From: Actinomycetales bacterium | GTDB taxonomy: Bacteria > Actinomycetota > Actinomycetes > Actinomycetales > Microbacteriaceae | Length of the DNA: 64,000 nucleotides | Assembly (NCBI GenBank): GCA_017308515.1 | Contig: JAFKEN010000012.1 | Span: forward strand, 1-64,000 | Reading direction: 5' to 3' | Shown: piece by piece, positions 41,170-48,683 of the stretch | Numbering within the stretch: position 1 is the first letter of the stretch | Layout: each line of letters starts with the position of its first letter | Notes under the pieces: generated by a model | Databases searched by the model: none | What the model saw: only the letters and a program-made list of their open reading frames with translations | What the model was told of the DNA's origin: nothing | Made by a program: the position numbers and the translations under genes

Positions 41170-41289
41170 GCGCGACTCGTCGCGCCTCCCCACGGTTCAG
41201 GCGGACCGCGGCGCGACTCGTCGCGTCGCCCTACGCTCAGGCGGGCAGCGGCGCGACTCGTCACGCCGCCCCACGGCTCAGGCCGGCAG
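41170..41289. repeat. three 40-41-bp direct repeats at the 3' end of the TDT gene
   Basis: Units begin GCGCGACTCG at 41170, 41211 and 41251. Each contains a version of CCCCACGGCTCAGGC, which in the last copy holds the stop codon of the transporter gene (TCA on this strand). Earlier copies lie in the intergenic space. Confidence 0.75.
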
Positions 41290-42507
41290 TGTCAGTCGCC
41301 CCCGCCGCAGGCTCGCCCACGCGGTGCGCGCGGCGACGACGCCCCAGGCGAGCACGAGCAGCGCGAAGTAGCCGAGCGCGATCCCGTCGATGAGCAGCGA
41401 CCCGGTCAGGCTGCCGACGGCGGCCGCGCCGGTGCAGGTGACGCCGACGGGGAAGGTGAACGGCCACCAGCCGAGCCCGAACGGCATCCCCTGCGCGATG
41501 CCGCGGATCGTCATGCCGATCGCGAGCGCGGTCCACAGCAGCGCGAAGCCGATCGCCGGCACGCCAACCAGCACGCCGACGGCGTGCAGCCCGGCGCCGA
41601 CGGCGGCGTCACCGACCCCCGCACCGCCGCCCACGGCGCCCCCCGCGGCGCCTGCCGCGCGGCCGGCGGCGTCGATGACGCCGGGCGCGACGAGCCCGAG
41701 GGTGCCGACCGCGGTGGCGGCCTGCCCGAAGGGTCCGAGCACGATCCAGATGGTGGGCATGAGCCCGACCGGGCCGGCGTCGTGGTGCACGAGCCGGAAC
41801 CAGACGAGCACGATCATCAGCGCCGCCGCGACGAGACTCATGCCGAACAGGGCATACGAGCCGTAGAGCAGGCTCAGCTGGGCCTGGCCGGCGGGCAGCG
41901 CGGGCATGAGGAGGTAGGCGCTCGAGGCGCTGACGAACGGCGGGACGACCGGGAGGGCCCAGGTGCCGTTGGCCTGGTCGGGGGCGATGTCGCTGCGCAG
42001 CACCGTCGCGAGCGGCACCCCGACGGCGGTCGCGACGCCGAGTGCGGTGCCGAGCGCCCAGAGCACGGCGTGGGCGTCGGTCGCGACTCCGGGGCCCAGC
42101 AGGTCGCGCCCGACGAGGTCGGTGCCGGCGCCGACGACGAGGATCGCCATCGGGATCGTGCCGAGGAACGGCGCCATCGCGGTGCCCCGGTAGCGCGCGC
42201 GGGCCTCGGCTCCCCCGGTGAGGAACTGCGCGACGCTGAGCGCCGCGAGTGCCAGCAGCAGGATCGCGCTGAGCACCCACACGACGACCGCCGCCGGGCG
42301 GATCGCGGGCGCGATCCCGGGAACGACGGCGGCCGCGACCGCGACGATTCCGGTGCCCATCACGGTCGCGAACCAGTTGGGGGTGACGAGCGGGAGCGCG
42401 CGTCGAGCCAGCGCGGGCGCAGGCGCAGGTGCAGGTGCAGGCGTGCGGGCGTCCGCGGGTGCCGGTGGATTCCGGATCACGTCGGGAAGCTCCGGCCGGT
42501 TCGCCAT
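41278..42507 (-). CDS. TDT-family transporter (TehA/Mae1/SLAC1 type)
   Basis: This 409-residue protein has about ten membrane segments beginning with PNWFATVMGTGIVAVAAAVV, the TDT signature. A later motif is HHDAGPVGLMPTIWIVLGPFGQAATA, with GWWPFTFPVGV near the C-terminus. An Ala/Gly-rich loop lies near residue 290 (GRAAGAAGGAVGGGAGVG). The family exports tellurite-related anions, C4-dicarboxylates or chloride/nitrate. The substrate is not evident. TACCGT lies six bases before ATG 42507. The N-terminal 30 residues contain repeated Ala-Pro. Confidence 0.88.
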   Translation of the reverse strand: MANRPELPDVIRNPPAPADARTPAPAPAPAPALARRALPLVTPNWFATVMGTGIVAVAAAVVPGIAPAIRPAAVVVWVLSAILLLALAALSVAQFLTGGAEARARYRGTAMAPFLGTIPMAILVVGAGTDLVGRDLLGPGVATDAHAVLWALGTALGVATAVGVPLATVLRSDIAPDQANGTWALPVVPPFVSASSAYLLMPALPAGQAQLSLLYGSYALFGMSLVAAALMIVLVWFRLVHHDAGPVGLMPTIWIVLGPFGQAATAVGTLGLVAPGVIDAAGRAAGAAGGAVGGGAGVGDAAVGAGLHAVGVLVGVPAIGFALLWTALAIGMTIRGIAQGMPFGLGWWPFTFPVGVTCTGAAAVGSLTGSLLIDGIALGYFALLVLAWGVVAARTAWASLRRGRLTLPA

Positions 42508-42533
42508 GGCCGCACGGTACCAGCGCACTCGCG

Positions 42534-44012
42534 TCACCCGCGCTCGCGCTCGGGTTCGGGTCCGGGTTCGGGTCCGGGCTCCTGCTCGGCCGTGAGGTCG
42601 TCGGGGTCGCGGCCGCCGAGACGCTGCTGCGGCGGCATCGGGCGCGGCGGATCGGCTGCATCCGGCGGAGGTTCGAGCCAGTACTGGGCCTCGACACCAC
42701 GCCGGCCGCCGCCGGGGTCGCGGCGGCGCACCCGGAATCCACCGTTGTGCACGTGCAGGTGGTGGAAGCGGCAGAGGAGCACGCCGTCGGCGAGGTCGGT
42801 GGCGCCGCGATCGCGGGCCCATTCGTCGATGTGGTGCGCTTCGCACCAGGAGGGCGGCCGGTCGCATCCGGGGTAGCGGCACCCGCCGTCGCGGGCGGCG
42901 AGCGCGATGCGCTGCCGGGCGGTGAACAGTCGCTGCGCGCGGCCGACGTCGAGGGGGCGGCGCTGCGCGTCGAGAACGATCGGGATCGTGCCCTGCTCGC
43001 ACGCGATCCGCTGCACGGTGCTCAGCGACACCGCCGCCGTCTCGCCTTCGATGCGGCCGGCGCCTCGCCCCGCGAGGAGGGCGGAGGCCGCGACGTGCAC
43101 GCGCACCGCGGGCCGGGCGCGCCCGAGGATGCGCCCCTCGTCGGCGTCGGCCGCGACGCGCAGCAGTGCGACAAACGCGTCGAGCGCGAGCTGGCCGGTG
43201 CTGCGCGGGTCGGACTCGATGCGCGCGGCGCGCGCCGCCTCGGCGGAGTCGACGAACCGCGGACCGCCGCGCCGCGGCGAGGTGACGGCATCGAAGACGT
43301 CGCGCACGACCGCCGCGCTCTCGGGGTCGAGCAGGCCGTGGAGGCGGGTCATGCCGTCGGGTTCGGGCGTGAGGGTGAGGTAGCGGCGTGCGTGACGGGC
43401 GGCTTCGCGGGCGGCGATGCCGGCGTGATCCAGGTCGTCGCGTTCGGCGCGCGCGGCGGCCCCGAGACGCTCGAGCGCGACGTCGCGTGCGAGTTCCACC
43501 AGCCGTGCAGCGGCCGCGGAGAGCGCGTCGGCCGCGACCGTGTCGGAGGGTCGGCCGAGCCCGTCGCGGATCGCCACGGCGGCCTCGGTCGACAGCCGCC
43601 CCTCGCGCAGCGCGCTGGTCACGGGCGACAGCCAGGGCTCGGCGTCGGGCAGCCCCCGCGCGGCGCGCTCGGATTCGCCGGCGACGACCCGCTCCCCCAC
43701 GAGCAGCGTGCCGGCGTCGACGAGCGTGTGCGAGGCGCGCAGGGTAGAGCCCGTGACGCGCTGCACGAGGTGCGCGCCGGTGCGCAGGCCCGCGCGTTGC
43801 GCGAGGCCGTCGTGCCCGACCTCGCGGCGAGAGCGGCGAGCGATCTCCGCCGCGAGCACGGAGGCCCGCGCGTCGATGCGGCGGCGCTGCTCGGCGCAGC
43901 GCTCGAGGTGGCGGAGGAGGTCGGCGTCGGAAAAGGAGGTCACCGCATCCGCGAGATCACCCAGATCACGTGGGTCGATCGCGCCGTCGAGGGCGCGCAC
44001 GGTGCCGGGCAT
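42534..44012 (-). CDS. DUF222/HNH endonuclease-like protein (13E12 type)
   Basis: This 492-residue protein has an N-terminal DUF222 helical region (residues about 25-300) and a C-terminal HNH motif. The HNH part has GCRYPGCDRPPSWCEAHHIDEW and a later LCRFHHLHVHNGGF, holding the zinc Cys residues and the catalytic His pair. The tail is Pro/Glu/Arg-rich. The family is multi-copy in actinobacteria (REP13E12 in mycobacteria), and its biological role is not established. A LexA-box-like palindrome lies 79 bases upstream of the ATG, which suggests damage induction. Confidence 0.9.
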   Translation of the reverse strand: MPGTVRALDGAIDPRDLGDLADAVTSFSDADLLRHLERCAEQRRRIDARASVLAAEIARRSRREVGHDGLAQRAGLRTGAHLVQRVTGSTLRASHTLVDAGTLLVGERVVAGESERAARGLPDAEPWLSPVTSALREGRLSTEAAVAIRDGLGRPSDTVAADALSAAAARLVELARDVALERLGAAARAERDDLDHAGIAAREAARHARRYLTLTPEPDGMTRLHGLLDPESAAVVRDVFDAVTSPRRGGPRFVDSAEAARAARIESDPRSTGQLALDAFVALLRVAADADEGRILGRARPAVRVHVAASALLAGRGAGRIEGETAAVSLSTVQRIACEQGTIPIVLDAQRRPLDVGRAQRLFTARQRIALAARDGGCRYPGCDRPPSWCEAHHIDEWARDRGATDLADGVLLCRFHHLHVHNGGFRVRRRDPGGGRRGVEAQYWLEPPPDAADPPRPMPPQQRLGGRDPDDLTAEQEPGPEPGPEPERERG

Positions 44013-44090
44013 GGGTTCCCCTGGGTCGAGTGGAACGGAGCCGCCGCGGGTCGCGACGGCCGATGGAGCTGGGCTCCGGCACGCATCCAG

Positions 44091-44110
44091 ATTAGTACAT
44101 ATGTTCTAAT
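44091..44110. promoter_or_regulatory. SOS (LexA)-box-like palindrome upstream of the HNH gene
   Basis: On the minus strand ATTAGAACATATGTACTAAT has near-perfect dyad symmetry with the central GAAC-ATAT-GT(A)C core of actinobacterial LexA sites. It is AT-rich in an otherwise GC-rich region and sits 79-98 bases before the start codon. Confidence 0.6.
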
Positions 44111-44252
44111 GTCGCAAGAGCGGATTTGAGCGCCCGCTGGGCGTCGGCACAGAGCTCGCGGCGAGCGGCCGCACCGACGAGGCGCGCGCGATTGCCTGTG
44201 CGGACGCGTCGACGGGGTGCACCGCACCGAGCGACCCGCCCCACCGCCGCAC

Positions 44253-44280
44253 GCACCACCGCACCACCGCACCACCGCAC
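44253..44280 (+). repeat. 8-bp microsatellite GCACCACC, 3.5 copies
   Basis: Tandem GCACCACC units lie between the SOS-like box and the start of the small acidic gene cluster, about 30 bases before the Shine-Dalgarno of the first gene. The rest of the 296-base interval 44013-44308 shows no gene. Confidence 0.7.
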
Positions 44281-44308
44281 CCCCCACCGCCCCCCGAAAG
44301 GAGCCGAC

Positions 44309-44620
44309 ATGAGCGACTACGGCACCCCCAGCCCCGGCCAGGAGACCGGTCACGAGCGTCCCCCCGAGCAGCTGATCGACGAGGATCGCCAGGACGAGGA
44401 GCGCGAGCAGGAGCGGGAAGGCACCCCCACCCCCGACGACAACCCCCTCGCCGACGAGCCCCCCGCCGTGCGCGGACCCGCGAGCGTCGTCGAGGGCGAC
44501 GCCACCGCGAGTCCCGACAGCAGCCCGGCGACGCGCGGGCAGTACCCCGGCGACGGCGGCGAGGAGTCCGACCCGGAGGGCGACGACGAGTCCGAGGCGC
44601 GCGGGGAGGCGACCCGATGA
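44309..44620 (+). CDS. small acidic disordered protein A
   Basis: This 103-residue protein is rich in Glu, Asp and Pro (QLIDEDRQDEEREQEREG), with no hydrophobic segment, and is likely disordered and cytoplasmic. GAAAGGAG precedes the ATG. Its stop overlaps the next start as ATGA. No family is recognised. Together with the next two genes it forms a run of three short acidic proteins in one coupled transcript. Confidence 0.7.
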   Translation: MSDYGTPSPGQETGHERPPEQLIDEDRQDEEREQEREGTPTPDDNPLADEPPAVRGPASVVEGDATASPDSSPATRGQYPGDGGEESDPEGDDESEARGEATR

Positions 44621-44916
44621 GCACCGGGCGTCACAGCGCGAGCCGGCCGGGGGATCCGCAGGCGCCGAGCGCCCCGCACGACGGCCCCGCGGCGGACCGG
44701 CCGCGCGATCCGCTGGTCGAGCACGACGCCGAGGCGGCGGGCCTCGAGCGCACCGCCACCAACGACGCGGTGGCGGGCGAGACGATCGCCGATCAGCCGG
44801 GCAGCGGATGGGGCGGACCGACCGGCGGCAACGAACGCGAGGCCGAACCGATCCTGCACGAGCACGACGACGAGCACGACGACCCCGCCCACGACCCCGA
44901 GGAGGATCTGCGATGA
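44617..44916 (+). CDS. small acidic disordered protein B
   Basis: This 99-residue protein has a His/Asp/Glu-rich C-terminus (ILHEHDDEHDDPAHDPEEDL) and DQPGSGWGGPTGGNE in the middle. ATGA overlaps join it to both neighbours. The His/Asp clusters could bind divalent metal, which is inference. No family is recognised. Confidence 0.7.
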   Translation: MSTGRHSASRPGDPQAPSAPHDGPAADRPRDPLVEHDAEAAGLERTATNDAVAGETIADQPGSGWGGPTGGNEREAEPILHEHDDEHDDPAHDPEEDLR

Positions 44917-45128
44917 GCGACAGCGGAATGGGCGCCCCGCGCGACCCGGCCGACGAACCTGAGAACGAGCCCGGCGCGATCCGCGAGGGCGAGGAGAACC
45001 GGCGGCGCGAGGATGCCCTCGCGAACCCCGACCGCGACTTCGCGCGCGAGCAGATCGACATCACCGAGTCGCAGGGGCCCGACCCGTCGGGCGACGACGA
45101 CGTGGACACGGGCGCCCCGCTACCCTGA
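44913..45128 (+). CDS. small acidic disordered protein C
   Basis: This 71-residue protein (DEPENEPGAIREGEENRRRE, DFAREQIDITESQGPDPSGD) has charged and Pro-rich composition like its two upstream partners, and is joined by an ATGA overlap. The -10 box of the following DUF2200 gene overlaps its final codons. Confidence 0.7.
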   Translation: MSDSGMGAPRDPADEPENEPGAIREGEENRRREDALANPDRDFAREQIDITESQGPDPSGDDDVDTGAPLP

Positions 45129-45132
45129 CCGC

Positions 45133-45474
45133 GTGCACCGGATCTTCGCGACCCCCGTCGCCGACGTCTACCCGCTGTACGTCGCGAAGCTCGAGCGCAA
45201 GGGCCGCACCCGCGCCGAGCTCGACGAGGTCGTGGAGTGGCTCACCGGCTTCGACGACGCGCGGCTCGCCGCGCACCTCGCCGAGCGCACCGACTTCGCA
45301 GGATTCTTCGCCGACGCCGACCTGAACCCGCGGGTGGAGAAGATCACCGGCGTGATCTGCGGCGTGCGCGTGGAGGAGATCGAGGATCCGCTGATGCAGA
45401 AGATCCGCTACCTCGACAAGCTCGTCGACGAGCTCGCGAAGGGCAAGCCGATGGAGAAGGTGCTGCGGGCGTAG
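45133..45474 (+). CDS. DUF2200 family protein
   Basis: This 113-residue protein, from GTG 45133, has TACCCT exactly six bases upstream, giving a leaderless promoter that decides the start. The sequence HRIFATPVADVYPLYVAKLERKGR, DEVVEWLTGFDD and GVRVEEIEDPLMQKIRYLDKLVDELAKGKPMEKVLR fits DUF2200, a conserved bacterial family of unknown function. Confidence 0.88.
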   Translation: MHRIFATPVADVYPLYVAKLERKGRTRAELDEVVEWLTGFDDARLAAHLAERTDFAGFFADADLNPRVEKITGVICGVRVEEIEDPLMQKIRYLDKLVDELAKGKPMEKVLRA

Positions 45475-45482
45475 GCGCCCCG

Positions 45483-46337
45483 TCACGCCCGCGCCGCGCC
45501 CTCCCCCGCATCCCGCTCCCGGAACCCCCGCGCCACCTCGAGCACCCGCGCGTGCTCGTCGGCGGTCAGCTGGGGGGCGAGGCGGTGCAGCCAGTCCGCG
45601 ACGTCGGCGAGCGTCAGCTCGACGTGCTCGGTGGCGCGGCCCGGCCGCCGGATCGTGACGGCCCCGTGCGTGAGGGTGACGTGCGCGGCGGGCTCGGCGG
45701 CATCCAGCTCCCCCGACGCGTAGTGCCTCGCGACCATCAGCACGGTGCGGAACCGCGACGCGGGGAACGTCGACGTGTAGTGGTGCGCGGCGACGAGATC
45801 GATGGGATGCACCGGCACCTCGTCGTGCGTGTGCGCCAGCTCCCAGCCGGCGTCGTCGCCCTCGACCCGCCTCCACAGCGCCCAGCCGTGCGCGACGCCG
45901 AGCGGCACCCGCTCGACGCGGTACTCCCAGCCTCCTGGATGCGCGATCGCCCCCTCCACGAGCGGCACCGGGGCGGTCAGGCTGAACCCGAACCCGGGGT
46001 CGACGAGCCAGCGGTCGGCGGCGACCCCGTCGAGCTCGCCGGGCAACTCGACCACAATGACCGCATGGGTACGCGCCTGCGCGGCGCCCGGCCCGACCCG
46101 CCCGAGCCGCACCTCGAGCCGGTACCCGAGCTGCCGGAGCCGATCCGCGAACAGGGTGACGTGCTCGAAGCAGTACCCGCCGCGCCCGCGCTCCTCGAAC
46201 TTCGCCCGCACCGCCTCGAGCGCGACGCCGGGATGCTGCTCGAGCAGCACGTCGAGGTCGTCGAAGGTGTAGCGGCGCACGTGCTCGAGCTGGAGGGCGG
46301 CGAGGGCGGCAACGGACGGGGCGTCGGTGGATGGCAC
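45483..46337 (-). CDS. nat: arylamine N-acetyltransferase
   Basis: This 284-residue enzyme has the catalytic Cys in RGGYCFEHVTLF, the His in ARTHAVIVVEL and the Asp in RWLVDPGFGF, the triad of the NAT family. It transfers acetyl groups from acetyl-CoA to arylamines and hydrazines. It converges on DUF2200 with eight bases between the two stop codons. The presence of all three catalytic residues suggests activity. Confidence 0.92.
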   Translation of the reverse strand: MPSTDAPSVAALAALQLEHVRRYTFDDLDVLLEQHPGVALEAVRAKFEERGRGGYCFEHVTLFADRLRQLGYRLEVRLGRVGPGAAQARTHAVIVVELPGELDGVAADRWLVDPGFGFSLTAPVPLVEGAIAHPGGWEYRVERVPLGVAHGWALWRRVEGDDAGWELAHTHDEVPVHPIDLVAAHHYTSTFPASRFRTVLMVARHYASGELDAAEPAAHVTLTHGAVTIRRPGRATEHVELTLADVADWLHRLAPQLTADEHARVLEVARGFRERDAGEGAARA

Positions 46338-46395
46338 GCGTCGATGATGCCCGACAGGCCGCTCGCAGCCGGCAACCCAGACGCGGACAGCAGGA

Positions 46396-47046
46396 TCAGT
46401 AGCCGGGGAACGCGACCGCGAGCAGCATCTCCAGCCGGACCGGATCGGCGACGTGCGAATACTCGTCAGCGCGGCGAATGCGCTTCGCCAAACGCCGAGG
46501 CCATGTCACTCGCGTCTCCCGAATGCTGAACTCGCCGCCGATGAGCGGCCACTCAGCATCGACGAAGCAGAGAACACCCGACACCGGGATCTCCCCCATG
46601 AGTCCCTGCACTCGCTGCACCTGGCTGGCGACACCCTCGACGAGTTTGGTCTGGTCGCGTCCACCCACGAAGAGCCGTTCGGAATAGCCGCTGAGGAGTC
46701 CGCCCTGGAGGCGTCGCTCGGGCCTGCCCTTGTACTTCTTCGCATCGACAACCCAGATGCCGGCGCGCGTCACCACGAGATGGTCGATGTTCGCGCGTGT
46801 GCCCGGAATCCGACGGTCGTGCAGCACCCGGATCGTGTCGCTCGCGATCGCGTCGAGCCGCGCGCCCAGCTTTCGCTCGCCCTCTGCACCGGTCGCCCAC
46901 GCCTGGGTGGACCGACGCTCCGGGGTGAGGCGCACCGCGAGCTCACCGAAGCGCCCCCACTCGGCGCGGATGCGCTGCTCGTCGCGCGCGCGGCGCCTCT
47001 CGTATTCGCGCGCGGCGGATGCGCCCGCGACCGGGGTTTCGCTCAT
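46396..47046 (-). CDS. NERD-domain (nuclease-related) protein
   Basis: This 216-residue protein has a helical, Arg/Glu-rich first 60 residues, then a NERD core. The core runs GAEGERKLGARLD, ANIDHLVVTRAGIWVVDAKK and GVLCFVDAEWPLIGG; the D...DAKK pair fits a PD-(D/E)xK-like nuclease fold. A short basic tail follows. It borders the defence island that starts at 47.3 kb. NERD proteins occur in DNA processing and in several defence systems, so a link to the neighbouring restriction genes is inferred. Confidence 0.8.
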   Translation of the reverse strand: MSETPVAGASAAREYERRRARDEQRIRAEWGRFGELAVRLTPERRSTQAWATGAEGERKLGARLDAIASDTIRVLHDRRIPGTRANIDHLVVTRAGIWVVDAKKYKGRPERRLQGGLLSGYSERLFVGGRDQTKLVEGVASQVQRVQGLMGEIPVSGVLCFVDAEWPLIGGEFSIRETRVTWPRRLAKRIRRADEYSHVADPVRLEMLLAVAFPGY

Positions 47047-47263
47047 GTTGGGAAGTGTGCCCCGCCGAATCGCCCGGGCGTACTCCCCCGATCGGGGCTC
47101 CCAAGTGGCTCCAGCCACCGCAACCCTGAGCGATGTCGAACTCAAGGTCGGGCGGAGCCCGCATGCCAGCGGGCCCCGCCCCTGCGCTCTACGTCGAGGC
47201 CTGAATCCGAGTGCCTGCCAAGGCGACACAATCGGAGCGGACTGAATCCGCTTCAGGGCTAGG
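47047..47263. other. intergenic region, no gene seen
   Basis: These 217 bases separate the NERD gene from the small CxxC gene. Codon use and composition give no support for coding, and no strong palindrome was seen. Confidence 0.4.
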
Positions 47264-47410
47264 TCAGATTCGAGTCCACTTGGTCGTCTGGCCGGCGCCG
47301 CAGATGCCACACGGGGGCAGGACGTCATCGTTGTCGTCCAGGGTCACGGTGTGACCATAGGCGTCGCTGTAAGTGCCTTTGCCCGGCTTTTCGCCGATGT
47401 CGTAGGACAT
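47264..47410 (-). CDS. 48-residue CxxC protein (YjzC-like)
   Basis: This short gene lies behind a perfect Shine-Dalgarno (AAGGAGGTGAT ending three bases before ATG). It encodes a Gly/Asp/Thr-rich peptide beginning SYDIGEKPGKGTYSDAYG and containing PPCGICGAGQTTKWTRI. The CGIC pair could bind zinc. It recalls the small YjzC-type proteins of unknown function in Gram-positive bacteria, but the match is by general form only. The strong ribosome site suggests high expression. Confidence 0.75.
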   Translation of the reverse strand: MSYDIGEKPGKGTYSDAYGHTVTLDDNDDVLPPCGICGAGQTTKWTRI

Positions 47411-47592
47411 TCCATCACCTCCTTCAAATTGCCGACATCATCGCCGTCGGCACCGACACCCGCGGAAGTTTTCACCACGTCTAGGTAAGGCAGAGCGGAG
47501 GCCTCGGCTGAAGGCGGGCAAGATTCGCGTCCCATCGGCCGGTGACGCGGCGTCTGCCAGGATGATCACGGCCGCAAGAAGGGTGGTGTCCG

Positions 47593-48657
47593 ATGGTGAG
47601 CGCATGGCTCGTAAGGGGCGGTCGCCAGGGCGAGCGGGATCAGTGGGCCCTAGACACGGGCGTCGCCGGAATCGGCTTCCACGAGTTCGGCGACGTGAGC
47701 AGTGTCACCTCGTGGGAGGAGATGCGCGCGCTGGTCGCCGACTCGGGCGCCTTCGACAAGCTGCAGGCGGCGACGAACTACGCCGCGCAGATCTGGGCCT
47801 TCGTCGGGCGCATCGCCGTCGACGACATCGTCGTCATGCCGATCAAGAACACGCCGTACCTGGCGATCGGCCGCGTGACCGGGCCTTATCGCTACGACGC
47901 CGGACAGGAGGATCGCGGGCGCCGCCACGTGCGCGACGTCGACTGGGTGCGCACGGACGTTCCCCGAACCGAGATCCGCCAAGACCTTCTGTACTCGCTG
48001 GGCGCGTTCCTCACCGTCTGCCAGATCCACCGCAATGACGCCGCCTGGCGGCTCCAGCAGGTGCTCGAGACCGGTCGCGATCCAGGCAGCAGGACCGCGC
48101 TCGTCGGCACCGGCGGCACGTCGATCGAGGACTCAGACCTCGGCGACGAGCTGTCGGCAGAGAGCTCGGGCATCGACATTCTGCGCTACAGCAAGGATCG
48201 GATCACGGCGCGCGTCGGCGAGGTTTTCGCTGGGCACGCGCTCTCCAACCTCGTGGCCGCTGTACTGGAGGCGCAGGGCTTCCGGTGCTGGGTGTCGCCG
48301 CCCGGCCCGGACGGCGGCGTCGACATTCTCGTGGGCACCGGGGTGCTCGGGATGGACAGCCCGCGTCTCGTGGTCCAGGTCAAGTCGCAGACGAGCCCGG
48401 TCTCGAACACGGTCGTGCAGCAGCTTCAGGGCGCCGTCGCCATGCACAAGGCGGATCAGGGGCTGCTGGTCGCCTGGGGCGGCTTGACGAAGCCGGCCCG
48501 CGACATGCTAACCGGTCAGCACTTCCACATGGCGGTGTGGACCTCCGACGACGTCATCGACGAGGTCACCCGCCACTACGACGCGCTGCCGGACGAGATC
48601 CAAGTCGATCTGCCGCTCCAGCGCGCCTGGATCCTCGTCGAGGAGGACGCTCCGTAG
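47593..48657 (+). CDS. Mrr-like restriction endonuclease
   Basis: In this 354-residue protein the first 150 residues form an EVE/ASCH-like module (WLVRGGRQGERDQWALDTGV, KNTPYLAIGRVTGPYRY) that may recognise modified bases. The C-terminal Mrr catalytic domain has FRCWVSPPGPDGGVDILVG and PRLVVQVKSQTSP, the D...QxK active site of type IV restriction enzymes. These cut DNA carrying foreign modifications. It converges on the GIY-YIG nuclease gene of the defence cassette with only 26 bases between stop codons. Confidence 0.85.
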   Translation: MVSAWLVRGGRQGERDQWALDTGVAGIGFHEFGDVSSVTSWEEMRALVADSGAFDKLQAATNYAAQIWAFVGRIAVDDIVVMPIKNTPYLAIGRVTGPYRYDAGQEDRGRRHVRDVDWVRTDVPRTEIRQDLLYSLGAFLTVCQIHRNDAAWRLQQVLETGRDPGSRTALVGTGGTSIEDSDLGDELSAESSGIDILRYSKDRITARVGEVFAGHALSNLVAAVLEAQGFRCWVSPPGPDGGVDILVGTGVLGMDSPRLVVQVKSQTSPVSNTVVQQLQGAVAMHKADQGLLVAWGGLTKPARDMLTGQHFHMAVWTSDDVIDEVTRHYDALPDEIQVDLPLQRAWILVEEDAP

Positions 48658-48683
48658 GGCTCGAGTGAGGGCAACGCGCGCTA

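Noticed and set aside
47344-47535. 63-codon minus-strand frame over the small CxxC gene
   Set aside because: The frame at 47264-47410 has the strong Shine-Dalgarno and CxxC motif, so this overlapping frame is a shadow.
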